Position numbers and translations under genes: made by a program. The notes under the pieces are model-generated. The model saw only the letters and a program-made list of their open reading frames with translations. It was not told where the DNA came from and searched no databases. Shown piece after piece: positions 42,141 to 55,162 of a stretch of DNA of 64,000 nucleotides. This stretch comes from Immersiella caudata (taxonomy: Eukaryota; Ascomycota; Sordariomycetes; Sordariales; Lasiosphaeriaceae): positions 1,178,001 to 1,242,000 of the forward strand of contig JAULSU010000004.1 in NCBI GenBank assembly GCA_030512335.1, read 5' to 3'. Position 1 is the stretch's first letter. Each line of letters opens with the position of its first letter.

Positions 42141-45100
42141 ATGTCGTCGCCGCGCGAGTCTTTGCCACAACGCGACTCTCGCAGCGCGTCTCCCCCCGCC
42201 GCTTTGCAGCAACCTCTCACCAACACCGCTGCCGACGCTTCCCATTCTTCCACGGATGAAGATGGTGATATTTTTCACCCACGGGGGCGGCTTGCTGCCC
42301 GACTTCAAGCTCGGAATTCCGATCAACACGCGTCTGGGTCAGAAACGGAGAAGGGAGGAGCAGAAACCCCAACAGAGGACGATGAGGTCGTCACGACGCG
42401 ACCTCGAAAGCTGATCCAAAGACGGCAACGCAGCGCCACCCCTCAAAATACCCCGCGCCAGCAGAACCAGGGCACCGCGCCGTCACCCGGATCGCCGGGC
42501 CTCTTCCTCACACCATCCAAACCCGGTTCACCAGCTGCTGGAAGCAACGCTGGAGCTGGATCCGACAGTGACGACGATGAAGTTCCCTCCGTGACCAAGA
42601 ATAGTAGATTCCTGGCTCTCGTGGCCAAGAAACGCCGGGAACGGGAGGCTAAGGAGGCAGAGGAAGCTCGCAAGCGTGCTGAACGTCTGGCTGCCCAGCC
42701 GGAGGAAGATGACAATATGTCTTTGGTCGACGAAGAGGATCCTGATGAAATTACAGATGATGAGGGTGGTCGGAAGCTTACCCAGGAGGCTGCACGACCG
42801 GCACGAAAGGCCAGCAAGAAGGCCCTGGAGGAGATGAACCGGGAGACACAGCGGCTGACCCGTAGCCTGCAACTTGCTCACGAGGCCAAAGTCAAGAAGA
42901 AGATCACCAAGTCAGCATTGTTTGAGCGTTTCAACTTCTATCCTAAGGGTGCCCCAGAAGCAGCGAGGCTGCCCAGCAGCCAGCCTACTACCCCGGGGTC
43001 CGGTCCACAGACGGATGGTGAAACCAAGGATGCCGAAACACCACCGAGCTCTGGCCCTCTTCAAGAAGGGACGAAGGATGCCCCGCAGTCTCACAACACT
43101 GCAGATTCTACTAACGTTACCGCCCTAGACGACGAGGATAGAGGTCTATCTACCCTGGAAAACGCTATCAGGGACTCGACTGCCAGGGCGAAGTTGGACA
43201 AAGGGAAGGGGAAGGCTGTTGATGACAGCCCGGCCGATGAGCAACAACCCCCTCCGAAGCCGAAGCGGAAATTCCGTGTGAAGCTTCCCGAAGTCCAAGT
43301 AAATCAAGTTCGGTTCGAGGACGACGATGACGATCTGCGCGTCGAGGTGTCGCACAAATCCAAGATCGATGCAATTTTTGACCGCGTCCCTGTCAATATG
43401 GCTAAGGAGTCGCGCCCAATGCACAACCTACGCAAGCTGGCTCAGCTCGATGACCCCGACAAGCAACCTGGGGCCAACCTGCCGAAACATCGACAGAGTA
43501 AGCACCAACAACCTGTCGTATCGGCTGGCGAACTCCAGGCAGACTTATTGCAGCGCGCACGCCAACAGGCCAAGCTAGAACGGGACCGACATCTTGAGAC
43601 GCTCCGCGCCAAAGGTGTTCACGTGCAGACGGCCGAAGAACGCGAGCAGGAGCTAGCCCAGATCGAGGATATTGTAGCAAAGGCTCGACAGGAGGCGGAG
43701 GAACTTATGCAGCGCGAAAGGGAGGCAGCGAAGGAGGACCGCAAGGCCAAGAAAGCTGCTGGAGAACTGGATCCTCTAGCTTGGGATGACAGCGAAGACG
43801 ATGAGGATTATCAGGAAGAAGGGGAAGACAAAGAACTCGCCGAAGTCGAATTATCTGGGTCTGATGACGAAGATGCTGAGAAAGACGACGATGAAGAAAT
43901 GGGCGAGGACGAAGGCTCGGAAGTTGAGATGGCCGGTGTGGTTATTGACGACGCTGCTGAGACTGCTGATGAGTCCGAAGCCGAGGAGGAAGCAGAGCAA
44001 GGCAAAGACGAGGACGAGGATGAAGACATGCCAACCACAGGCATCAACAGAGTCAACCGGCGTCCGAGAAAGACTGTCGCCATCCTCTCAGATGACGATG
44101 AAGATGAGCCTCCCAGCATCGTGAAGGCAACGCCGAGGCCAAAGGCTAAGTTCCTGGAGTCTCCATCCGCAGCCAACACAACCTCTCCCGCGGTGCCGAC
44201 GTCCGTCCTCCGCTCTGCCACAAAGACTTTTATCCCCGGCCTTCCTGTTGCTGGCCCTGCAGGTCTTGGTCTCACACAAATGTTCGCCGGGACTATGGAC
44301 GACAGCCAGGCGGGATCCCCTGGTGGCTTCAACTCCCCAACCCAGCCAAGACCAACTTTCGATGTCAACGAATTCCCAGAGTCTAACTTCTCGCTGACTG
44401 CGCAAGAGATCAACGGCGAGGATATGATTTTGGATAGTCAACCAACCGGCGGGAAGACGCAGGACCCGGAAACCCAAGGTGTTCAGTTCAGTTTCTCACA
44501 GTCCCAGGCACATGCGCTTGATTCTCTCCTGCCGGATACACAAGACCCATCTCAGATGTCAGAGCTCATCGAGCCAAGCCAGGATGGCGGTTACCACAAC
44601 TTCTCGCCTCTTCTGCAGCGCTTCGTTGAAGCGCCTGCTTCAACCGTTGAGACAGAGAAGGTAGCCGAGAGCCAAGGTGAGGTCGACCACACGCAGTCGC
44701 CGCTTGTGAGAAGGACAGGAAAGCTTCGCCGCAGAGCTGAAATTGTCGCCACAACCGCCCCTTCTGAGGACGAAGCGAACGCCGAGGACGCACTGGAGGC
44801 TGGTGACGACGAGTTTGGATTCGGCACAACTGCGACTGCAAATGCCTTCACTGCAATGAAGGAGGCCGCAGACAAGGAGAAGAAGAGGAAAGCAGCTGAG
44901 CTGTTCAACAAGAAGAAGAGCAAGGCACGCGAGATGGTCGAGGAGCAGGCTGAGGAGTCTGAAGACGAATACGCCGGCCTCGGCGGCGTGGACGGGGAGG
45001 ACAGCGACGACAGTGATGCCGAAGACGTGAAGGAGATGATTGATGATGAGACGAAGGATGATGCGTCGGACGAGCGAAAGCTCGCTGCGTTCTATGCGTA

Positions 45101-46155
45101 AGTTCCCGCACACATCATGACACGACAGATCTAACAGTTATTTCAGGGACCGCGAGCGCGCCTCGGACGAAAAGCAGGTCGAGAAGCTGTTCCATGACAT
45201 CACAACAGGTGCCTTGCGTCGCAAGCGTGGCGGTGATTGGGACGATCTCTCCGACGAGGACGACGGAGGAGAAGCCAGGCGCCGTCTGAAGCGACGCCAG
45301 TTCGCAAAGATGCAAAAGGCCCTATTCGCCGACGAGCGCATCAGCAAGGTCGCCGAAAATCCACGCAACCAGGCCTTCCTCAAGACTATCGAAGACCACG
45401 GAAGCGACGACGACATGGACTTCATCTTCGCTCCGTCCCCGACCGTCCCAGCCCTGGTCAGCGAAGACTCTCAGTCCTCAGCAAACGGCGAGTCCGGGCC
45501 AACTACCATCCCCGACAGCCAACCCCAAGAGTCTCGCCGTGCCGACGCACATCTCCGCCGCACCAAGGACGGCAAGAAGCCCTCCCACATCGGCGACATC
45601 CGTGAATCCCTTTCCAGCCTTCTCGACGAGCCCCTCAACTCCTCCACCATCATCCCTGCCACCGACCGAGGCTCTTCGGATGAAGAAGCAGAACCCCCCT
45701 CTTCCACCGCCACCACGACGACCAACAAAGAAAACCACAACCCTCGACGTCGCAACCGCGCCAACATCGTGGACCGCATCTCCCTCAAACGCAATTCCTC
45801 ATCCACCCTCTCCACCACCTCCCGCCTCGCCTTCGCAACCACATCCTCCTCATCTGGGACTTTCAAGGTCCCACCCCTCCTCCGCCGCGCAACCACAAAC
45901 TCGCTCGTCTCTAGCTCCTCCTCAACCACCTCCTCTACGGGTGTCACCACCAACAACACATCTACCGATGCTTCGTCCGCAAAGATCAAGAAACCCGCGG
46001 GCAAGCGCTCAGGTGTCAACTACTTTGCTAGAGAGAACGAGCGGCGCGCGGCGGTGGCGGAGATGGAGAGACGGAGGGAGGCAAAGAAGTGGAAGGGGGC
46101 TGAGGGCCGGAGTGAAGTTGTGGGTGGGTTATTTGGGGGCGGAAAGTTCGAGTAG
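42141..46155 (+). CDS. MRC1: Mrc1/claspin, replication-checkpoint mediator
   Basis: Exons 42141-45097 and 45147-46155 give 1321 residues; the intron (GTAAGT donor, TTCAG acceptor) splits an Ala codon. The protein is very acidic and Ser-rich. An N-terminal basic/coiled segment is rich in Arg/Glu (FLALVAKKRREREAKEAEEA). The centre shows EDRKAKKAAGELDPLAWDDS followed by long Asp/Glu runs. A cluster of SQ/TQ sites lies at about 720-860, the ATR/Mec1 target arrangement expected for Mrc1. The MRC1-like domain is at about 900-1100: KLAAFYADRERASDEKQVEK, FHDITTGALRRKRGGDWDDL and RRLKRRQFAKMQKALFADER. Mrc1 travels with the fork with Tof1-Csm3, promotes fork speed and passes the Mec1 signal to Rad53/Cds1. 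The C-terminal tail is low-complexity Ser/Thr. Paired MCB sites precede the gene. Confidence 0.92.
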
Positions 46156-47522
46156 GGTAGCTAATCAGCGTATTTGGCTGGTTGTTGCTTTTGGGGTTGT
46201 CTGTTTGGGTTGTGGGTAGATTTCATGTCGGGAATGGGACCTTATTATCTGTACGGGAAGGATAGCGTGTCGTATTTCACGGATTAATGATGGGCATGGC
46301 GTTTGGCATGTGTTCTACAGCACAGTACGCGGCATCGATGTTAAGATATAGTTATATGATTGATGCGATGAATCAAATAGTGTCGAAACCGCACATTAAA
46401 CTTCGCTCCAAGTGGCTCCCGTAATTCTCAGTCACAAAGTTCAGTAGGCATAATTTGTACACAGATACTTTTCCCAGATCGCCATGATCAGGTGTGATTA
46501 GGCCGCTACAGGCATCGCGCGAAACTGCTCTAATGTCGTATCATTCCTTCATAACATCATAAGGTCCTTTCAAGGTAAACCTCCGCCCCAGGTCCGTTGC
46601 CACCCAAAAGATCAAACCGCCAAGCCAGCAATGCCAACCCAGGTCCGTCCGTGTTCCCGTAGTCCGCCCGTAACTATCCGCCAAGTCTATACACAAGAGT
46701 CCCCCCGTCTCTACAGAGTACACGATGTAATATCCTCAGTCACCCGCACTCAGCTGGACATTAAAGCATCACCACCTCCACGATGGAAGCCTCGCTACCC
46801 CTTAACTGGCCCAGTGATCAAACAAACGCGAGGGACTTCCTCTCTCTCCTTCCACCCACTTAGACAGCCTTCTTCAGCCGTCCTCAGTCTCTCCCATAAC
46901 ATAACGCCCCATGTCAATCGATGGTAGTCCATACACTCATCTTCAACCGTTAACTGTCGCATCCGAGAGGGGTAAATGATCGCTTCGGCAATACCGGCGG
47001 GTGTGTCATTTTCCCATGCATGCCGGGCCTTGTAGGTAATAGTGAGACAATAACATGATATTCGCTTCGGGTTCTTGGGCGAACAAGGCTGTTGATGATC
47101 GCCGAGCTGAATCGAACGTCGTCCAAACAATATTCCGATATCGTGGTATAGATGCAGAAACCACAATCGTCTGTTGGGAAAGCGTGTGCCGCGTTGTCGT
47201 TATATCGGCCATGCCGTCATTCCAGAGCGGCAGCCGAACAATTTCGAAAATAAGCGGACGGATGCTCGCCCAAAGTGTTCTCCCACAAGCCAAACATCTT
47301 TCCACAGTGGTCAACCGACTTCAAATGGCGTTGATATCCCATCGGCAGCGCATATCCAGGCATGCTCCGCCCTAGTCGGCCAATTCAACTCCAATAGTTG
47401 ACACACATATGCTCCTAGTCGAGTCGCGCCGTATGCGTTGCCGTATCCAGTATTCTGCGTTTATAGAGCCTCATCGGGAAGATCGATGTTCAGAAATACA
47501 GCAGAGGGTCGAAGTGGCAGCC
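46156..47522. other. Intergenic between convergent 3' ends
   Basis: 1.37 kb between the MRC1 and WEE1 stops. AT-rich flanks with no RNA gene, repeat or convincing reading frame. Confidence 0.6.
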
Positions 47523-50500
47523 TCAGACATCGGTCATCTCTGTGTCGTCCAGGTATGCAGGCTCAGGGGCAGGCGGTTCGGGTCCCCAGTTGCCTTCGTA
47601 GACTGTCGCGCCAGCGTTCCGGCGGCTGTTGACCCAGGCGATAGAAGAGGTTGCGAGCAAGTCCTTCGCAGTCGGGCGATCGGCGGGGTTGGGACTCAAC
47701 ATACGTCTGACAAGATTATCGAGAGAGGCTGGGTGCTCCGGGTCCTTCATGAAGTCTGGGGCAATGCGCTCCTCTCGCCTTCGCTGCGCCCCAAAGAGGT
47801 TGCTGGGATCGTGCGTCATGGCTCCAAATGGAAAGCCACGAAGTTTCCCCAGGGCACCCGGGCTGATGACAGAGCCCAACTCGCCATCCTCTCCAAGATG
47901 TGAGATGCTGGTTTCGTGCTCAATCGGAATTCCATTCGCGTCCCTGACGACCACGTTGGCTTCGCCACCGGTCAGCGTGCCCACATTGGAGAGGTCACCA
48001 CTGCGCAACGCCTGCCAAGATGGACCATTGTCGGGAAGGTAAACGTTGCAGGCAGTCTCAAGCATGATGAGACCGAGGGCGAACATGTCGGCAGGCTTGT
48101 CAATTTGACCGAGGAGAATCTCCGGGGCAATGTACTCGCGATCTCCTTCGCCCTCAACGCCCTTAGCAGCTGGCCACTCAACGGCCATACCGAAGTCGCC
48201 AATCTTGAGGTAGCCGTCAAAGGTGATGAAAATATTGGCGGGCTTGAGATCGAGATGAATGAATCCAGCGCTGTGAATGGCTTCCAGCCCCTAAGGTGAT
48301 GTTAGCATCACGGTAGACGTCGAAACGAAGCAAAGTACACTCACCTGAAGAGTTTCATGAAGTATCTTCCAAACCCGAAAGTCATCCAACTTGCCCGCCT
48401 GGCCCACCAGTCGCAAGAAGCTGTCCAGGCCACCTTCGGAGCAGAATTCAGTCTGGATGTAAAGGTGACCATCCAACTCCCAGTCATCAATGTAGTGTAC
48501 GACTTTGTCCGAATTGCTGAGCGCTTTCAAAATGGCGACCTCTCGGAGCTTGGACTCCCGTGCCTTCACGCCCGCAAATGGAAGACGAAGCTTTTTGACA
48601 GCGTAGACCTTGCCCTCGTCCGGCGAAGTGGGCGTTCGTCTGCTCGGTGTAATCGTGAATTGTGGCATAGCGAGACCCGAGGGCGAAGTCTTCACAACCC
48701 GATACACCTGAGAAAACTCGCCCCTTCCAATGATCTCCGACTTGTCGAAGTGCGCCAGCAGAGACTCATCAACATCCTTCGCTCGATTTCCGTTCTGAGG
48801 GGTTTGACTCAACCGCGGATCGCCGAACGCCGAGAACATGTGTCGTCCTTGCATTGTCGGAGTCGCTGGTGTACGGGCGAGTCTCGACTTGTCATCCTGA
48901 GCGCCGGAGATAGAAAGCCGGCTGGCATCAGGCGGTGCCATAGAGTCTTGAGGAGTCTGCGGGGAGCTTTGATTGAAGCCCGCAGGGTGCAGAGGACTCG
49001 CTGGAGTTGTCGCGTCAGCTTTGACAATACCGATCATGGTTTCGGCGTCCGACGGATGAGAAAGGCCGAACTTCGGGACAGTCTTGGCCGCCGCCGGGGT
49101 CCCAAGGGACCAGTGTGCGGTTCGGCGTCCGCGAAGTGAGGTAAGAGAAGGGGTGAAACGAGTAGTAACACCCGGCGTTGGAGTAGAAGGTCGGCCCATG
49201 ACGGCAGACAGACGGTCATTCTTGACCTGTGTTCCCTCTCCCATGACATGTGGTAAACTGGCAAACTTACAGTTGGGACTGACGGTTGGCTGCTCTGGTG
49301 CCGCGTAGGTCGATGGGGCGAAGAGGGAGACGCGAGCGACCTGGGGTGTCTGAGTCTCCGCGACCGGCGTTCCGAATTTCAGGAAATTCTTCGTTGGGGT
49401 AGGCGGGAAGTCGTCTTGTGACCCAGCGATCTCACCTTGCTCTTCTCCATCGACGCTGAGCAGGCTCACCTTCCTAGCGTGAGCAGCGCGATTGGACTGA
49501 AAGAACAGGCTGGCAGGCTTGTCACGGCTTCCGAAGATGTTCCCGCGATTCGGAGCAGTAATCGACGAGCTGAAAGGGGTCGACGGGCTGCCGAAAGACG
49601 GGCGAGAGGGGCGCCGACCGCCACCGCTGGAGGGGGGATAGGTGGCTGAGTTGTACTGTTTTTTGCAAGGTGTGTCTGGCATCGCCGCTACTTTCGTTCC
49701 GGGAGGCTTCGGCGGACCAAACTCCGGGTTTCGGTTCATCTTCGAGACCAGGCCAGTAGACATGAAAGCCGATTGAAGAGGCTTTGCACGCTTGTAGTCA
49801 GGTGTCTCCATAACCTTGGCATCGCCGACTGGTCTGTGAGAGCCCGGTGGGAGCGACTTTGAGAAGTTCAACGGGCCCCGGGGCTTCGCAAACTGAATCG
49901 GGAAATGGGTGGGAGAGTCATCAGGCACGCTCGAGTTGGATGATGACTGAGTGATCGTCCGGGAGAGCGGGTGAGGTTGGTTTGCGGGCCGAGGAATAGG
50001 GTGCGCCGAAGGGTTAGGAAGCGGCGCCTGTGGAACGAAAGGGCTTCCGCGCTCATCGGGAGGCAGATACTGGTCCAGCGAGAGGCGAGGCCTGTTTCGG
50101 GCTGCTGGTGTCGCATTCTCGTTTGAGAGCTGCGCAAGCTGCTTCTCGCCAGCGCGGCGTCCCCACGACGTCCTGGTGTCCCCATGCCGCTGCTGGAGCG
50201 TACTCTTCCTCAGCGAGGAGGTCCGCTTCGGCAAATTGATATTTGTAACCGTTGCCAGCGGGGTCGGCGAAGGAAGAGGGTCCCGGAAGGGGGATGCCAG
50301 CGAACCGCTCAGCTGGTACTCGTGATTACTGTCTTCGTGAATGTCAAACCCCTGCTGATTGATCAGGCTCGGTTGGTTCGAATTCATATCGAAAATGTTC
50401 AATGCGCTCGACATATTCGAGATCCCATGGAGACTCCGCCGTTTTGCGACTGGGCTTCCCGGGCTCGCAGGGTCGACAACCATCGCGTCGCTCCGTTTCA

Positions 50501-51176
50501 AAGGGCTGACCGAGATTGACGCAAAGGTATCCGCGTTGCTTCCCAGAAATTTGGAAATGCCGTTTTTGGAGGACCCAGATACGTCCAGGTGCATTGAATG
50601 GCGAGATGGCTTCTCGAGATTGCGACGTGAAACCGGGCTCAGCGCGAGCGCGAACTCACTGAAGGTGGGGTGTTCTTGAGTTTGAGGCTCAGGTTCGGCC
50701 GTCGAAGTGACCGAATTTCCTGAATCTGGAGAGGGTCCAAAAACGCGCTTCAGAGGACTTTTTGGAGAAACGCGTGTCCGCGAGAGCGGTCGCGATGTTG
50801 TCGGTTTCGTCCTTGCCGAGCGCAGAGATAATTTAACGCTCGACCTGAAGTTTGCCGAAGAGGTGTGAGATGGTTGCGGCGTCAGGAAGGAGGGGATGCC
50901 AGAAGGTGTAGGTACGGATGTCGCAGATTCCGCTGTGGGAGCTACGGGCGCAAAGCGCCCAGGAGAAGGCGGAGTGGTTGATCCAAGGAAGGTACTGAGC
51001 TTGCTGGACCCCTCATGGCTCGGCGAGCCGGTCGGGGTGGTTGTTAATCTGAATTTGGAGGGAGAGCGTGATAGTGATCTTCGCAATGATCGAACGGCTG
51101 AGCCCACATCGACGTGGTGGACATGCGTGGGCGAGGGCAGGGTAAGCGTACCCCCGCTCCCATTTGAGTATGACAT
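47523..51176 (-). CDS. WEE1: Wee1-type mitotic inhibitor kinase
   Basis: Exons 51176-48345 and 48290-47523 encode 1199 residues. The ATG at 51176 starts MSYSNGSGGTLTLPSP, followed by HHVDVGSAVRSLRRSLSRSP, a familiar fungal Wee1 beginning. Residues 1-800 are a disordered Ser/Pro-rich regulatory region. The kinase domain (about 810-1175) shows the Gly loop IGRGEFSQVYRV (G817), VYAVKKLRLPFAGVK, HLDLKPAN (catalytic D958), DFGMA (D976) and the Wee1 signature EGDREYIAPEIL. In other fungi (Swe1, fission yeast Wee1, Aspergillus AnkA) it phosphorylates the inhibitory Tyr of Cdk1 and delays mitosis. The intron (48291-48344, GTGAGT donor, CTTAG acceptor) lies inside the kinase domain. A possible 44-nt intron near 49265 would create a stop, so I keep that sequence as coding. 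One ACGCGT lies 1.03 kb upstream. Confidence 0.94.
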
Positions 51177-54100
51177 CTCGCTTTTCGAACGTGGCTGACC
51201 GCGGAGCAAGACCGCCAGAACACGAACTTCCGAGCAACAGACCAGGCCGTAAGGGTTCCCAGCTCCTCTTTCAACTCAGAAGCAACGAGGCATACGAGCG
51301 CGTAGCGGCAGCTGGGTCAAGTTTCAACGACGACCACGGAATAAGCAGGCGGACCAGAGACAGATGGGGTCTTTGCTTCTTCCAGAAACGATGTGCTCGC
51401 AAACCAGTCGCGTCGACAGATCGGGGCCCCAGATGTGAATCAAAACAGCGCAAGCTCCCAGAGCAAGTGGCGCGGCAAGCGCAAACTCAAATCGACTAGA
51501 GCGACAGCGCAACGCGGGGTGCGACAGTGACCGGAGCTAGAATCGACGAGGTGAATGAATCGATCTCATCCCCAAGAGGCGGACGAGCCAGCGGATACCG
51601 ACCAGGGCGAGACGGAAGTTGGTGTTGGTGAATTGGTGCAGCCTCAGCAGGGCTGGTGCTGATAATGGGCTGGGCGTGTGTGGACAAGAACACGTCAGTC
51701 GAGATCGATATTGGGCATCCCCCAAGGCCCAAGCCTCTTCCAAGTCGTCCTCCTGCAGCGCACACTCTCCAGCCTTTAGTCGGTCGTCTCCATGCACATG
51801 TCTATCGCCAACGAGGTGCCGACAGCTGGTGTGTGCGATGTGCTGGACGGTGCGATGCGGTGCAGTGCGGTGCCGGCTGTGTCGGTCGTCGCGCGGGGGT
51901 GGATTGTTGACAGCGCCAGAAGCGGTCTTTTTTTCCCGCCCTGTGCGGTGAGTGGGGATTGAATGCAGGAATGGGTCGATATGGCCCAACAGACGATAAG
52001 CGGAGTACGTCGGAGGTTAAAAAACAGTGGTGAAGCCAAAGGATATCGCTGAAGCTTTTGGAGACAGACGACACGAGGCGATCACTTCCCTGCTTTGCAG
52101 AACGTGTGTGTGTATGTTGATCGCGGGAGGAGAGGGCAGATCACGAGGCGAGAACCACAAGAAAGATGGGACGGGCTCGTTGTTTACTTGCACGCAGTCC
52201 CACGCGTTTCGCGTTGGCAGTCGCGATGGACCCATGTGGCAGGGGCCCCCATGTCGCGTCTTTGCCTAGCGTGCTTAGCGCAATGCACTTCTCCACCTTC
52301 TCGGGTCAGGGGGCGTGCGGTGTGGCTTCTCTCTGCAGCCAGCCCGTCCCTTTTTCCAACATGCTGCGGAGAGGACGGGCGAGAGCCGCGAGACAGGACG
52401 GCCACGAAGAATGGCACTGAGGGCAATGTCTAGCCCTGAAGCACAGCATCATTCCCTCTCTGCAGGATCGCTCCGCACAAGGCTTTGTTTGTGGCGAACA
52501 ATCAATAAGGTCACGTAATTCGAACGCGGCACAGATCTGGCTTCACACATGGGACTACAATGCTGCCATCGCACTTCATCTCTCCCGTATTACTCACCGC
52601 CGTCGACGGGGCGAACGTCCAGAATGGAAAATGCGAAATGCGTCACAGGGTTCATGTTCTCAAGTTTTTTGACCATCCCCCTTTTGGGTGGAACCACAGC
52701 AGTGGGCGATCTGGCAGATGGCATGGGGCCTGTTTGGCCGACTGACCAATTACCAGCTGCAGGGGCGAGGAGATGCACAATGGCCCCTTTCACCCACACA
52801 CCGCTGCCCTCCCGTCCACCAACAAGAAAAACCGTTGCGGCGATGTGATGTGCTTGGCCCTGCGGAGAGAGAGGGGACGGCAGACGCCTCCAGATGCACA
52901 TCCAGGCCGAAACGCACCATATGGGGAGGGCTGGCCAACCCTATCTTGTCCAGCCCTGCTCCTGCAAGTGAGCAGAGCTGAAAGGCTTCGCCATGGGCGC
53001 ACTGAAATTCCAGCACACAGACTGAAACGATCGTCCTCCGATATCACATGTCAGGTAAAGGAGGGCTGGCTGGTACGGGCTCAAGAACAGGCACGAAACA
53101 AAGCCAAAGCATCTGAGTCCAGCGGCCGCAAGAAGAGACCCTTTGGCCCGACCCGCAGGCCGAGAGACCCTGATCAACATCAGCCAGCCCTCGTCCTCAT
53201 TAAGCAATATTGCACATCTGCTGCCTGCCTTGGGATGGCTCCCCCCCTTTGGGCTGCTGGTTTCGCCACAAGACTTCCGGCCTCCGTCTGAACGCCAACT
53301 GTAATCGACACATCATGATTCTGGTGGCGATGCGATGACAGCAGCAGGCAGCCCCTCTTTACCGTTGTTTACTTGCCCCCCAAATCGGACCAAAACAATC
53401 AACAAATGGGAGCAAATCAGCATTCGAGCTCTTCCGGGTCGAAATGCCGCGTCATTCTACCTTCTCAACCCGCTCGCTCAACGCTTACACAATATGGGGA
53501 GAATACGCCAATTCCAAAATAATATTACAACTTCATGCTCTCGTACCAATTCCCATTTCGCTTCTTTATTACACCCGTCATTTCGGTCTTGGGTACGTAC
53601 CTCCCTCGGCCCGCCCGGCATACCCCGGGGCGCTGGGGCAGTGCCCGTGCTGCCCGCTACGCCCGCCAGAGCAAGGGACGAACCCGACTGTGAGAGAAAA
53701 AAAACTCCACCGCCCAGGGGACGCCCACAACCAAGATCGCGCGTTCCTCCCGGCCGGGGCTTCAGCAAGGTGTGCCCTAACGTTACCCTGTCGAGACAGT
53801 AAAAGAAACCCTGACGAGCGCGCACAGAGGCAGCAGGGCGCACACAGACACCTCTCAGCCTCCAGCGCAGCGCACCTGCAGCGTCCACCGGCCCCCTCTG
53901 TTGAGGTGCCCACCTGAGCACCACTCACCAACCCCCTTTCTCCATCGCATCGTTGCGTTGCGTGTCCCGCCCTGCCCTGGACTGCCACCATCACGGGCCA
54001 CAACGATCACCATCAGAACCCCTTTTCCTCCCCTCCTCCCCGCAAAGATTCGCGCCTCTGGCGGCGGCGCTTGTTGGTCCGTGATGCTGCCCGCCAGTTC

Positions 54101-55162
54101 CTCTCTGCTTCTGCCGTTCCGCAGTTTTTTCTAAAGCCTCTTTTGGACTGCCCTTCCCTGCCGCAGGTATGGAGTTCGCGCTTGGCCAGGCGTTCCCGCA
54201 GAACGGCGCAGCGACTGCCAACCTAGGAATATCCGCTAGCGAAATCTACACCGTCCATACGGAGGAGAAGATCTATAGCTGCAGAGCGAAATTCTTCCCC
54301 GTACCAGTAGATGCGCCAGAAGGACTCTGTCCTGCGTGAACCCCTCACTGTAAAACAACAGCAGTGGTGTTTCTGGCTTGCCAGACGCACTCGTGGATCC
54401 AAGCCGCGCATCTCACCTCCAGCTTTTCCTCTTGACTCTCCCAACCTCCCCGCATACGGTACCTCCCTACTGCTGGTGGGCGCCGAACTCTGGACAGGTG
54501 GCCATTCCTACGAAATAGAAGCCACATTCTCACCACTAGAGTAAACACGCGTTCTGCATCCCCAAGGAGGCGGCGCAGTGATGGCAGTACATTGCATCTG
54601 CGATATTCCTCTTCATCTCTTCCTACATACTCCCATGCATCATCTCCGCATCTTTTGAACCTCCAACTCCAGCCTAAGGTACTGCGAAGGCAGGTAGTTC
54701 AGCATCTACGGAAGCACGGTCGCAGTTCACTTGCAAACCAAACCCCTCGGCCCAGCCACCCCCTGGACCCCTGATGTCAACATCGCTAGTGCAGCCTACG
54801 CGCGATACACTAGACAGGGTGCAGATACGTGATCTTCCATTCTGTCCGAGACATCAGCCGCGATGGGGACATCGATGATCGCTTCGGGCTGAAGATCCAC
54901 AATGCTGAGGACGGCAGAAGGACAACGAAGAAAAAGCAAATACCGGTACTAGGGAAAACCCCTCGCCTCTTTTGTTCGCGAGATCACAATGGCAGGTATC
55001 AATATCATCGCATGAAGGAGGTAATAGCCAAGGCTGAGATGCAATATGCAATAGAAAGGGTATCGTCAATTCCATTTTCCGCTTATGGTAGTAACCTAAA
55101 CCTTCAAACCTATCGTAATGTACCTATAGTATACACCATATCATTCATACCCCTGCCCTCGA
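51177..55162. other. 4-kb region without a convincing gene, upstream of WEE1
   Basis: The longest gap in the window lies between the WEE1 start and the MED1 stop. It is GC-rich near 51.5-54.1 kb with many C/T tracts and open frames in all phases, none with recognisable motifs. ACGCGT occurs at 52202-52207 and 54547-54552. It may hold a long WEE1 promoter/leader, a non-coding transcript or a small gene (see 54169-54545). Confidence 0.5.
54169..54545 (+). other. Possible small unrecognised gene in two overlapping frames
   Basis: An ATG at 54169, preceded by a C/T-rich leader-like tract and CCGCAGGT, opens 56 codons (MEFALGQAFPQNGAATANLG onward) to a stop at 54337-54339. A second frame, shifted by one base, opens at 54311 and runs 77 codons to a stop at 54543-54545, ending GGHSYEIEATFSPLE. 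The two overlap and codon choice looks coding-like in both. I find no normal-length intron that joins them, so this could be a frameshifted remnant, two chance frames, or a gene with an unseen intron. No family is recognised. Confidence 0.2.

Noticed and set aside
49222..49265. Possible 44-nt intron in WEE1 (GTAAGT to ACAG)
   Set aside because: Removing it puts a stop codon in frame, whereas leaving it keeps the reading frame open.
52773..53291. 172-codon plus-strand frame in the 4-kb gap
   Set aside because: No motif, no leader or splice context, composition like the surrounding non-coding DNA.
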